A stretch of 64,000 nt of DNA. It comes from Siphonodentalium dalli. Taxonomy: Eukaryota > Mollusca > Scaphopoda > Gadilida > Siphonodentaliidae. Below are positions 45,481 through 58,000 of the stretch, piece by piece. The DNA is taken from positions 182,138,209-182,202,208 of the forward strand of contig CP136064.1 in the NCBI GenBank assembly GCA_032622095.1. Direction: 5' to 3'. Positions within the stretch are counted from its first letter, which is position 1; every line of letters begins with the position of its first letter. The notes under the pieces were generated by a model. That model worked only from the letters and a program-made list of their open reading frames with translations. It was not told the DNA's origin and did no database searches. The position numbers and the translations under genes are program-made.

Positions 45481-46020
45481 GCAAATAAAAGTTTGAGCTA
45501 TTGCCACGAATTGGTGTCAGTCGTCCACGCGTGCGCCGGTCAACAATTCCTTTGGCACACCCTACAGGTAAAAATATTCCTCATCCGATCATCACCAAAC
45601 TCCGTGTGGATCTTTGGGGTGACCTCTAGATGGTAGCTATCGAATTCTTTTCGGAATTTCGTTGTAAAACATTAACGACTGCTGATTGGCCATCTTAAAT
45701 GGGATTTTACATTTGAACCGGTAGACCACGCAGCCCACATTTATTGGAGAACTGCTTTGAATTTACAGGCATTTTAAGATCAAATTTAGGCGACTTGCGG
45801 TAAAAATTATGGCCGGCGTCAGCTATTTTGAATTTCACATTTGAATCCACCAGTAAACACTACGGCCAACATCTATCGAAGAAATATTTAAAAATGTTAC
45901 AGGCCTGTTTAAGGTCACCTCTAGATCGGAGCTATCGAATTTGAGCGACTTTCGGACAAAAACACCAAACATGGTCGCAGGCAACAATCTGGGTTTTTAC
46001 TCTTTACATGACTAAATTAT
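45480..46020. repeat. 190-bp tandem family, third locus
   Basis: It begins with the same head as 18225 (TTTGAGCTATTGCCACGAAT) and has about three units with CCTCATCCGATCATCACCAA and GGTGACCTCTAGATGG. Confidence 0.7.
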
Positions 46021-46788
46021 TTTTCGCGCCCTACCAGAGGGGGGGGTCATCCACTTTTTTCCATACATTAGGCCGGGGTGGGTGGGTGGTTCAGCTGCGA
46101 AAAAGTAACTTTTTTCCTGAGTGGTCGCAATTTTTTCCTCTTACAACATTTCTTCAATATAAATGCCTCAAAGTGTTCAGCATCATTGTTAAGGTGTGTA
46201 TGACACTTAGGGCAGTGCTTAGGGTGTAGTTAGTGTGGATATAGGCATGATGCTTCTCAGAAATCCATATTACGAACCAAATCTCAGGAATTCGCCTTTT
46301 ACATCCGATCACATTGCCATGTACCAATGCTACTGGTTCCAGATGAAAATGGACAGTTATGTAGCACATGAATAAACTTTAATGTAAATAAAATGAAAAA
46401 AGCTATTCATTTATAGCATTAATTTTACTCATTATACCTGATCAGACCAGATAACCCAGTCAAAATTGTATCGGAACTTGGCATGGGACTGTAGACTGCA
46501 ACAATGCATATCACTGAGACAACAATCTTGAGATGGTGGGACCCAGATAAAAGATTGGGCGAGCATACATAGAACTTGAATGTGTAGATATGGAGAAGGC
46601 TGCTAAGTGGAATAAACAAAATCAGAACAGATGAGTGAAAAGAAGGGAGAGAAAATATAATATAACTTAATATATATGCAAGTCTAAATATAATGTGCTG
46701 GTCATCAGCAAACTGATCGAAGTCTGCAGAAGGCGAATTTGGCGATACTACCCGGTATAGCATCAACACATTCAACCTCTAACAACCT
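46020..46788. other. DNA with no gene seen
   Basis: The G-rich stretch near 46040-46140 (GGGGGGGGTCATCCACTTTTT, GGGTGGGTGG) resembles 50900-51050. The rest is single copy. A minus-strand reading frame containing FADDQ is discussed under rejected items. Confidence 0.35.
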
Positions 46789-49700
46789 CATTTCGGCCAA
46801 TTTGGCCGTTTACTTCATGTCTGTTTTTCATCTGACGTGTGTGTCGAATAAATGATGTGGAGGATTTGTAAATGTTAGCCCAAACTACATTTCCAAGTAA
46901 CGATGGTTTTGTTGTTTACTTTGAGGAATAATACCGCGTCAGATGAATTCAGCCCAAATATGTTAACAGTTGTCGTGTAAAACATTCGGCAGTATGTTAG
47001 CGTTATTTAGTATTTGTGGATGTCCTTTAACATGGGGAAAATAGACTACTGCGCTTGAACGAGCATGTGAATTTGTCGTTTTTAATGTATAGCAACTTGA
47101 TAATCAATAACAGAGACATTCTCTGTCAAATATGGTCGCTCTATTTACGGTATTAATTGCGGAACTTTCTAAAGTAAACTACGCGTAAACGGATACATAC
47201 GGTAAATTATAGAAGGTACCGGAATCGGCCTAATCGCCCCAGGACCAACTCGCCCCAGTCGACGTGTGTCAATTCGGTACCTACTATAACATGTACCCGA
47301 GGATGAGTCCGGCTCGGAATAAAATATGTATACGGGTGTTATATAGCGTTTTGTCCGTTGTTTCTCAATGAATATTATTGAAATTTGGTGTATATGTCCG
47401 GGCTGGGACATGGAATACAACAACGTTTGAATTGTTTTTAAATTTACAAATTTGTTGATTCGTTCTGAAAACACACTATAAAGTGTATATCATATAATAA
47501 CGAACACGAGACATACCTAATTTATAAACTTAACAAAAGATATCAAATTCAATACATGACAAAGATGACTCAGTGGAGTTTATAAAGTGAACATAAAAAC
47601 ATTGAGGTAAGAATCTTTTTAAGGAATGCAACTTTATTTAATGATAATAAACACATAAATTAAAATAACAAACATGAGACATACATAATTTATAAACTGT
47701 TAACAAAAGATATAAAACTCAAAACATGACAAAGATGACTCAGTGAAGTTTATAAAGTGAACATAAACATATTAAGGTAAGAATCTTTTTAAGCATTACC
47801 AAACCGTTTAGCACAGACCACAGTCCACTTCACTCATCCGATCATCACCAAACTTCATATTTATCTTGATATTGATCTATCAGATGAGAGCTATCAAATA
47901 TTTTTTTAATTTCATAGGAAAAAATGGTCGCCAGCGGCCATATTGCATTTACGTTATATGTTATCGCGTTATGTCGATATCTAGTATTACTTAGAAATTT
48001 CACCTTTCCAGATTCATAATTGCTCCATTGACTGTAACAGATGAAATTATTCCCCTCTTCGGATAGAGTGTCACTGAAACTTTATTTTGTCAGACTGTCT
48101 GTATAATCACTGATTATATATGGCAATAATCTGTAATAAGATGTAGCACTATTTTATTTTATATTTACACGCAGTGCTGTTTTTATACAACAATTCTACC
48201 CCCCCCCCTAGATCATCATGTGATCGACCATACATCGCGCGAGGACCTGGTTGAATTAAGGGGGGTTTTATGGATCACTTCTGTCCCCAAGCTAGATTAT
48301 ACTTATGACATTTAATGGCATGTTACTAACGTGGAGGGTTAGATATGCTTGAGAAACCACCACTCTTTAATTCACACCAAGTTCTCAGCTGTCATGAACC
48401 CATAGCCATGATATATGGTTTATTTTATGTATAGTAGTAATATAGTTATTTTCAGTACCTTTATATACCAGTACTGTGTATAACAATGCATATAAATTAA
48501 TCAATGTATACATGTATATTGATTCAACGGATTCAGTGGTTTTGTCCATCAGTCTATCAAATTTGCGGGGAAAACATGGCCACAAGCAGTACACCCTGCT
48601 AAATTTCGAATTTGAATCAATTGGCGCACCCTGCAGCCAGCTTTTATTGGAGAACTTTTTCTCATGTGGATATTTTGGGTCACCGCTAGATGTGAGCCAT
48701 ATTTTGTTCTCAAACTGTCCTTGTGAAGACATCACTGCCAGCGGTGATCTTCAATTTTACTATTTTTATGGCTAAATAATTTGGTTGATCCTACAGACGA
48801 CACCCTTGTCCGATCGTCACCAGATTCCACAATGATCTTCTGGATAACCAGCGTGAGAGTAATCTAATTTTCCCGAATTTCGTTAAAAAACATTACCACA
48901 GGCAGCAATTTGGTATCTTACTCTTTGATCCTCTTTTGCATGACTGAATTGTTTAGCAACTGTACAGACATATCCCTCATCTGATAGTCACCAAACTTCA
49001 TATTGATCTTCGGGCTGACAACTAGATGGGAGCTATCGAATGCTTTGAATTTTTTTGGAAAACATTGTCGCCAGCAGTCATCTTCTATTTTGGTTTTTAT
49101 ATACATGTATATCTCTTCGTGCGGATAGCCAGTATTACGTAGGTACTTCAACTTTCCGCATTCCTGTCATCATTTGAAATATAAAAATTTACCTGATACA
49201 TGCACCCTTCAAAATTTGTTTCGTCGTATCTATTTTAATGACCCGCATGGTAATATTGATACAGATATATTTATCAAACATTTCTTTGTACAATATACAG
49301 GTATTTAGTTTGTAACTAAATCTAGAAATATATAATAGTAGCTGGTGGACCCGACTTCGTCCGGGATGTTCCCCTCTGATTTTCGGAGAATTGCGCGATT
49401 TAACCTTGAATTGACTATTTTAAAGGTGAAGGTCATGTCGGGGTCACGATTTGACCCGTCCAAAACACTCCCCGGACAAAAGTCACGACAAAAATACCCG
49501 TCGAAATCCGCCCGGCTTTACCCGATTTGACCTTGAATTGACAATTTTGAATGTCAAGATCAGGTCAGGGTCATGATTTGACCCACCCGAAACACTCCTG
49601 GGACAAAAGTAACAGTAGGTATCAAATTTCGTTGAAATACTTCGGTTTTACCAGATTTGACCTTGAATTGATCTTTTTGAATGTCAAAGTCAGGTCGGGA

Positions 49701-50221
49701 TCAAGATTTGACCCGTCCAAAATACTCCCTGGAAATAATTTCCCCTAGGTATCAAATTTCGTCAAATCTGTCAGGCAGTTTTCCCGGCCATAGCTAACAG
49801 ACAAACAGACAGACAAATGTCCAAAATATATATTAGACTAGCTGATGTACTCGACTTCGTTCGGGCTAGTTAGGAATTTTTTTGTGATCGCCTCCATCTG
49901 GACAGTACCCAGTATATACAGCGTCTGGCCAAACTATTGTTCAATTGGTCCAGAAACATGCCTATATCAGCACGTTCGAGAACATGGTCCCACGTGAAAT
50001 TGGATCGGTCAAGGTCCAGAAACATGCCTATGAGCGAGGTCAAGTTGACACGTTAAATACCAAATTCGACCAGTGTTAGAGTCTATAACACATACACACA
50101 TGCATTCATGCATACACACATACATACAGACAGGTGTTTCAAAATGTATAATCGATAGCTACAACAATTCTATGGTAGATAGTTCACGGCCGACCGGATG
50201 CATGCATCTTAGATTTCTTGT
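46789..50221 (+). repeat. 3.3-kb segmental duplication, copy 2
   Basis: It matches 38321-41598 and keeps the same internal order. It has an extra stretch around 49740-50000 ending one tandem core and starting another (GCTGATGTACTCGACTTCG). It lies between the two lectin genes. No lectin exon lies in either copy. Confidence 0.85.
49343..49835. repeat. TTGACCCGTCC tandem array, inside duplication copy 2
   Basis: The complete version has head, three units and the tail TTTTCCCGGCCATAGCTAAC followed by ACAGACAAACAGACAGACA. The tail is missing from copy 1. Confidence 0.75.
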
Positions 50222-50267
50222 TCTATTTTGGTCTCGACAAACCATGGAGAACTAGCTGCAGATGAGG

Positions 50268-50347
50268 GTCACATATGGTGAATTTCGTAATGCTATAGCC
50301 CACTATGCTGGGTAGCATCACTAAACTCACCCTCCTTGGAGCTTATT
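50268..50347. repeat. AGGTCCCC hairpin family member
   Basis: A short imperfect hairpin (GGTGAATTTCGTAATGCTA and TAGCATCACTAAACTCACC) is related to those at 58983-59080 and 59296-59372 and to a half copy in segment A (336-385). Confidence 0.5.
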
Positions 50348-51059
50348 CTGCCGACTGCATATGCCCGTCTTATTTTCAAGTTTCTATTTACACGCAGTAC
50401 ATGTATTTGTCTGAGTGTTTGACCTGGGTCTGGCCTTAGCACAGTACCTAGCCCAAGATCTCAGCTCATGGAAATGAAAATTAGTTTTGTGATACATAGT
50501 GGATTTCAGCTGAATACCTGTATTGTTGGAGAGTTAATTGCCAGGTGGTGTTGCCCTAATAATTTTTTCAAAAATCATAATTGACATCAATTCATGTGAT
50601 ACTATGGGACACATCTAAAGTTACACTTGCTGTGATGAAAAGAAGGTACACTAATACTTTTATACTTGTTTACATGTATAATGAGCTACCTTAGACAATA
50701 TTTGGGGAAGAAACAATCAATAATTTACTGATCAGCACATGTATTCTGTGTGTTATTTTGGATTTTTCCAAGTTTTTTTTTAGAACCTGTTTCGTGTTAT
50801 TACAAAAGACTGGAATGACTTAGAAGAACCAGAAATGGAAATAGGGTAACTGTAAAACGGACCATCAAGCTTAAATGGTGTGATATTACAGATTTTGAGG
50901 TAAAAAGGGGGTGGGTACCCCGCATGAAATTGGAAAAAATATGTTTTCCTTCAAATAGGGGGGTGGTGGGTACCCAAGAGCCGAAAAAAGTTTTTTCAGC
51001 CTAATGTCATGGCACTTTTTTCCGACCCCCCCCCCCCCTGGCCCTACAACCAACATTTT
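50348..51059. other. DNA with no gene seen
   Basis: Single copy apart from a G-rich stretch with GGGTGGGTACCC (50905-51035) and a poly-C run. Confidence 0.35.
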
Positions 51060-51330
51060 CCATGTGATTCATCCCAATATTCTTTGAATCTTCGGGGCGA
51101 CCTCCATTGGTACACGTTGCAGCCCACAAGTATTGAATAAATGCTTTGGACATTTACAGGCATGTTTAGGATCACTTCTAAATGGGAGCTATCAAATTTG
51201 AACGAACTTAATAACAAAAACATGGCCACCGACAAACTTCTTGGGTTGTATTCATGACTAAATAAGTTGAGCCTATTTATCATTGACACTTTCATTTCTA
51301 GATACATGTACACGTGTTCATTCATAGTTT
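51060..51330. repeat. 190-bp tandem family, partial fifth locus
   Basis: One to two diverged units (TCTTTGAATCTTCGGGGCGA, GGCATGTTTAGGATCACTTC) and the end module GACACTTTCATTTCTAGATA with ACATGTACACGTG, also seen at the end of the 18-20 kb array. Confidence 0.6.
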
Positions 51331-52914
51331 AATTCATTCATTGTGTTTCCAAATACTGCGGAATAGTATATAAAGTGCAACAGTCATGCATGCTGTGTTG
51401 TACGAATAATGACCATCTTATATTGACCCACAAGATACCTCGCCAGACAGCAGCACAGCAGGTGGTACGTGTGTATATCTCTGCTCAGCAATTCAAAACT
51501 TCAATTAACTAAACTTCAGTTCAGAAATCACCAAAGAACAGTCAACATTCCGCATTCATTAACGGTCCATTGACGTTAATGCATGTATGATATAATCCCC
51601 TCTCGAAGCTGTGCTACAGTGTCATTGATACTTCCATTTTCTACATCATGTGATTTTAATAAGTCTTTATGCGACATACACAACCCACAGAAAAGTATTC
51701 CACACATTTGTCGACTTATTTTTATACCAGGATCCGAGCTCGGACTGTCACAAGAAACATATGTGATTTTGGGACTCAAACCCGCCTTGTGGCATTTAAT
51801 AAGTGATGCTATAAAGCGATGACATGACTGCCACCAATGGATGTCCCCGATTTTGTTTCTAGAGTGAAAATGCATGTTGGTGTATCGTTTTATTTCTTCA
51901 CATTTGTTAACAAGAAAACCATAGTCAGAAATGGTAACGCCACCAAGATCATATTATTAGCCATAAATATAAATTATAATATAAAATATATTGGTTACAT
52001 GAATGCACCGCCTCAGAATTCCGTTAAAACAACTAATCCTTCAAATTATTACAAAAAACTACGGCTTATTACTGCAGGTTTTTCATTCACCAAACCAGAA
52101 AGCTTCTAAATGCGGATAAAAAATTGGGTTCCCGCCATAAAATCTTCAATTGTGCATGGCCCAGCCATTGTTCATACCTAAACATCGAACGCAATTAACG
52201 CGATCATAATAGTTACATACTGCAACTATAAGACATCCATCTAATACACACCCCACGAAAACCCGAAACGTGTTGTCCTGCGAGATATCCCATCACTATA
52301 GCTCAATTTGACACGGCCAGATTAGCCTTTCTACAATATCCTAAAACAATAAAGCTTCTCAAATCATCGGCATAGTCAATAGAACTTTCACGAACTTGGA
52401 CATTCCAACTACAGCTTTTACCGGACTTGGGGTCGCAGTACAACTTTAACGCGTCCCAAAATAACCGGAAAAACCAATTATCTATTTAAAAATCCCCATA
52501 GGTCCACAGATTTCTAAAATTTGCCCAACAGTATACACCGGTGGCGTTAATTAAGTGTGGTAACATAAGTGTGCTGTTTAATAAGGAACATTTAATGGAA
52601 ACGTTCTTGTTTGGTCGTTGCTCTCTGTCATTAAATAATACAGAGCAGACTCGTATTCAATTAGGTTTGGAACAATGTTAGGTTAATATATTGTGTAAAA
52701 GCGGTTGCACCTTGGGCTCGAAGATACATGTATATCGAATGCCAATAGACAGTAGACTCTCAGTCAGAATGTGGTCATATTAAAAACTAATATGAGGTAT
52801 TACTTAGCAGTTGGTCGGGTTGTCTGGAGCAAACATACATGGATAAATATAGATGTATACCTGAATTGGTATTCTGGAGATTTAAAGGGTTATTGTTTGG
52901 TCTTCCTGTTCTTG
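51331..52914. other. DNA with no gene seen
   Basis: 51905-52045 resembles 33420-33560 (AACAAGAAAACCATAGTCAG, ATGGTAACGCCACCAAGAT), an unnamed dispersed repeat. The rest is single copy with no exon recognised. Confidence 0.35.
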
Positions 52915-52918
52915 TTAA

Positions 52919-53426
52919 AGATATACGGGCGGCGTTGGCGGTGGGTATGCTGTTAAAATATTCAGCTCCGTCAAAAACCGCCATAAACAGAAATAATAGA
53001 CAGGCCTTGTTCTTATACCAGAAATATGGCATAAACAATATGTTACTGTCAAATGTTTTTCCTTTGTTATGTAAACAAAAGCAAAACACGTTACAGAACC
53101 TGGCTTTTGTTTAGATCCGGATATGGTAAACATAACGAGCGTTATTTGTTACTGTTTTCCTGATATGGAAATAATAAAGAGCGTTTATATCATTTGTGTG
53201 TGATTAACCAATATAATTGAGCTGTGTTGTGTAATCAGAAGCAAAACTTCTGTAACACGAACAGGCTCTTGTTTACGTCCACCATCGTACGTCTTGACGA
53301 CACTAGACTATTTACGCGCTGATTATGTTTGGCACATGAACAAAACTATATGTATTTTAATATTCCTTCTGTTGATGGCGATTTGAACAAATATGAATAT
53401 TTCTGCAACGAACGCCGCACGTGCCT
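52919..53426. mobile_element. TTAA-type MITE, copy 2
   Basis: TTAA at 52915-52918 and 53427-53430 flank a 508-bp element. The ends are AGATATACGGGCGGCGTTG and GAACGCCGCACGTGCCT. It has the same body as copies 1 and 3, and no ORF that is conserved among the copies. Confidence 0.85.
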
Positions 53427-53430
53427 TTAA

Positions 53431-54790
53431 AGACATAGTATGGACTTACCTCAGTGAATACAACCGATAAGATAGTATCCAAAAACCATCTATCTCCTTC
53501 AATTCAATTGTTTATTCTCATCACCTAAATAGTACATAGGTGCAGAGATAATGTATTTTCAATATATACACCTTGTTTACAAGAAGAAGAACGTAGAAAT
53601 CAGCTAAGATTATCAAAAATTACAACCACATCGTCTGTACCATTTTATAGAACACAACGTTTGAACTACGCACGAATGTAAATAATGGATACATGGAGCA
53701 ATGGATACATGGATATCGTGGATACATATAGGCAAAGTCAATTGGTGGGCTTCATATTTCTACCCAATGTAATCAATACACAATTACAATCTGCCATGAT
53801 TTCTTAAAGTGATATGAAACACTCCACTGAGCTGATCAGAACAAAGAATCGTCATGCCAAAATATAAGCTATTTTCATAAATTGTATATAAAAAACAAGC
53901 AGACAACACCGTCATTGTTATACACGAATTACATGCAGTGACTATTGTTGTCGGAATCATTGCCGAAATGTTTATGCCCAATAATTCGTCCCGCTTACAG
54001 TTGTAAATATTTACATTTCTTCCCGTGGTGATATTGTTTGGATGTCAATTTATCGGTTTTATTCACTGAAGTAAGAAATAATATGCATTGAAAGGGACAG
54101 ATCGTCATGTATATAATTATAAACAACATATGGCTATAGATTGTCATCATACCACCAAACAATGCCTAGCAAAACCAATGACTTTGCCATATCAATAGTC
54201 CTTTTTTCTCCATCAGGTAGCAAAAAGAGCGTTCGTTTCTTCATAATATGGTAAACGGTGGAATGTTGCAAACAGTTTATACATTTCGCTGAATCCAGTA
54301 GGTCGTTCGATGCTATCGAAAGTGGGTATGTGAATAATTCAACTATTTATCAAACCCAATTCCCATAATAAAATAATTTTTAAAAAAGATTTTAAATCAA
54401 GATACCATTAGACCATTAGTAGCGCGGATTGTTTGGGAGTTGAAAATAATCGGGATCAAATTAGGTCAATAAATACGTCAAATACGTTTATATGAACCCT
54501 ACATATGACTCATCAGAAAGACTTCTTAAATTTATAGAATTTAGAAAACCGGCCCAGAGTTTTCTTAAGCATTGAAACATAAGGAACACTCCATGTTAGT
54601 ATATTCCTGATATGACACAAATAGCGTCTGTCGCATATTCGTACGGACAGTTGATTGCGGCTGGAATATTACTTTGGCGAGGTTTCAGAGTGTATAAATT
54701 CTGTATATTCACATGTCGTGTATCACTCCTTTCAAATTATTTCTATATAATTTTGAGGTTCAAATGGGCTATGACAGTTTACTCTATATA
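53431..54790. other. DNA downstream of lectin gene 2 with no gene seen
   Basis: AT-rich sequence; I found no exon and no AATAAA on the minus strand within 250 bp of the lectin 2 stop. Confidence 0.35.
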
Positions 54791-54791
54791 C

Positions 54792-55027
54792 TCACATTAT
54801 CTCACAGAGAAAAGGCTGTTTTCTTGAACACCTCATGTCATTCCAGCGACCTTGGTAGTCCATCCGCACCTCGAGGCAGTCTCCTGGGCCGGGCCAGTCA
54901 TTAGGTTGTCCCACTATCCAATCCGTCCATTCGAATTCCTGTTCTCCTTCTCTGGTGTACCATGACCAATTTCCCTCAGCATGGGCATCGCTTCCGCCGA
55001 TCCATATACCATTGTTACCATGGAAAC
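54792..55027 (-). CDS. Lectin gene 2, last coding exon
   Basis: The acceptor is ATTCTCCAG. The exon encodes GIWIGGSDAHAEG, WTDWIVGQPNDWPG and GRWNDMRC, ending LCEIM before TGA at 54794-54792. Confidence 0.92.
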
Positions 55028-58000
55028 CTGGAGAATGTTCAACCTGATACTATCGCAGCAACGTGGCGACAGAACAGTTTGGTCAACATTTTCAACAATC
55101 TAAAATGTCATGCCTCAATCAAACGTAGTTGGACATTTCAGAGCCAAAACGAGTTAAGTTGTGATAATTTGAAATTCCAACCAAAATCTAGTGTCGATTA
55201 ATATGTCGTTTTTTTTAAGATTCTAAGATTCTAATATTTACATACTTTCAGTTCGGTTGGAAATTTCCAACCAGTTGAAAAATTAAAAATACCTGTTTGA
55301 AAATTCAAACCACTCATTAATTTTATATCTTTCAAGAGTGGGGGTCAGCAATCATAGTACACACCACCCCGTTCGTGCAAACTATGGAAATACCGATTCT
55401 AAGAACGTCTAAATATTATGAACCAACATGTGTGGTGTCGAATTGTTCCTAAGAGTAACATCTAATTGGAATACGGTATGAAATATGTGCTACTGCAAAC
55501 CATACCTGTTGTGTTATGGAACTAGCCAGTTCACCGTTTTTGACATTTATTAAAATTTATAGTTATAACTAACCGGTTATATTCTTAGTACCAAACGGGT
55601 TCGATAGTACTCAGGTACTCCAGCGCTGGTGAAATTTTACAAACAAAAGACCGGATTACTATTGCAAATATGTTTCGTAGTATTGACCCCAGAACGAACG
55701 ATCCTTATCGCTCGTTCAACAACTGTTTCAATCACATCCGTTGTTATAATTGTGCTTTAAAATATATGTTCATGAGTTCTCCGTATTCTTCACTTGGCAA
55801 AGACCCCGAAAACAATTTATAAATATAACGTTAAAACGCCTCTGATCATTTGGCGTTATATTTACACAGCCTTTGCTAACTTAATCCCACAACATCGTTC
55901 TGCTGAAATAAAAATGAATTTTTTCTTTTGACATCTATCCAGAGTTTGGAAATCACCACAATATTAACTTGATTCTGTGAATTTTCTATCCATTTCCTGG
56001 ATTTGGTCACTTCAAATCGGTTCGTGTTATGCGTTTTAATTTGGGTATGGAACGCATGATCCAATTTGCAATTGATCAATCGTTACCATAATTTGATGTA
56101 AAACACACGTGACATTAAATATGCTAGTTCAAGTATCTGCACTGCATGAACAAGATACGTGTGAAACTCTATAGGGAACGTAATCACGTGAACCTCGGAA
56201 TGAGCAATGTTTGGACCAACCAAAGGGTGACTATAGTATCCAGCGCCTAACGCGCTCCGCTAACCAGAAAATGCGTGATTTATACATTCAAGAGTGGTGG
56301 ACCTCTATTGATAAATCAAGCAAATTCGCGTTTTATAGAATTACTAGCTGGTGGACCCGACTTCGTCCGGGCTGTTTCCCCTCTGCTTTTCGGCGAATTG
56401 ACCTTGAATTGACAATTTTGAAGGTCAAGGCCAGGTCGAGGTCACGATTTGACCCGTCCAAAACACTCCCCGGACAAAAGTACCCGACAAAAGTACCCGT
56501 CGAAATCCGTCAGGTTTTACCCGATTTGACCTTGAATTGACCATTTTGAAGGTCAAGGTCAGGTTGGGGTCACGATTTGACCCGTCCAAAACAATTCTCG
56601 GACAAAAGTAACCCTATGTATCAAATGTTGTCGAAATCCCGTCAAAATTCGCGATTTGACCTTGAATTGACAATTTTGAAGGTCAAGCTCAGGTCGGGGT
56701 CACGATTTGACCCGTCCAAAACACTCCCCGGACAAAAGGACCCATGGATATCAAATTTCGTCGAAATCCGTCCGTTTTACCAGATTTTACCTTGAATTGA
56801 CGTTTTTGAAGGTCAATGTCAGGTCGGGGTAACGATTTGACCCGTCCAAAAGACTCCCCGGACAAAATAATCTGTAGGTATCAAATTTCGTCGAAATCCG
56901 TCCCGTTTTACCCGATTTGACCTTGAATTTACCTTTTTGAAGGCCAATGTCAGGTCGTAGTCACGATTTGACCCGCCCAAAACACTCCCTGGACAAAAGT
57001 AACCGTAGGTATCAAATTTCGTCAAAATCCGCCCGGCAGTTTTCCCGGCCATAGCTAACAGACAAACAACACACAGACAGACAGAAGTCCAAAAATATAT
57101 AGTAGATTAAAAACATGTTCGAACCGGAAAAAATATATATCACTTAGCGATAATCAGATCGTCCACCGCCTCGTCAAATTCCGAACTAGAAACCACATGC
57201 TTCCTATAGAGAAAGGTTCGTGGAACAACGTTGAAATAACTCAACGAGTATGCACGCTATGCGGTGCCGAGATCGGTGACGAATACCACATAATTTTACG
57301 CTGTATTGAACTTAGAGAACTAAGAGAAAAGTATCTTAAGCCATATTTCTATAAGAGGCGAAATGTATTGAAATTAGCCACACTTTTCAGAACCCACAAC
57401 AAGAAAACATTGAGAAAATTATCATTATTCATACGAAACGCGCTAAAAGTAGTACAATCTTAGTCCTCTTGAGGCTTAATTCCTATAGACAACCATTCAA
57501 AATCCATATCCAATAACCGAACACGAAACCGATAACACTGAACACAACAGTAAACCGATATATCTAACAGATAAATATAATTATATACATATCAAGTCAC
57601 TATTACTTTATACAACTATATGATATCCATATGTGCATCCATGCAACAATTATATTTGCATCGATTTTTGCAATATGTTTCTGTTATATCTATTTTGATG
57701 GTCAGAATACTAATAAATTGAATTTCAAGAATTGAGATGTCAACACCATATGGCTCAATCTCATCCGCCGAATTCAACAACAGGTGGGAAGTTTGCATGG
57801 GAACACAACTTATTGAATTCGAAAAAGTATCATTTTTTGTACGCTTAAAGATACGGGCGGCATTGGTGGTGGGTATGCTGATAAAATATCCACCTCCGTC
57901 AAAAACCGCCATAAACAGAAATAATAGTAAAATATAGACAGACCTCGTTCTTATACCAATCAGAAATATGGCATAAACAGTATGTTATTGTCAAATGTTT

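Noticed and set aside
46425-46775. Minus-strand frame containing FADDQ, like an RT YADD motif
   Set aside because: No other RT motif is present around it, and the surrounding composition is low-complexity hydrophobic; most likely chance.
51576-51875. Overlapping plus and minus frames of 79 and 99 residues
   Set aside because: Neither shows a domain or splice sites in phase; composition is ordinary for non-coding DNA here.
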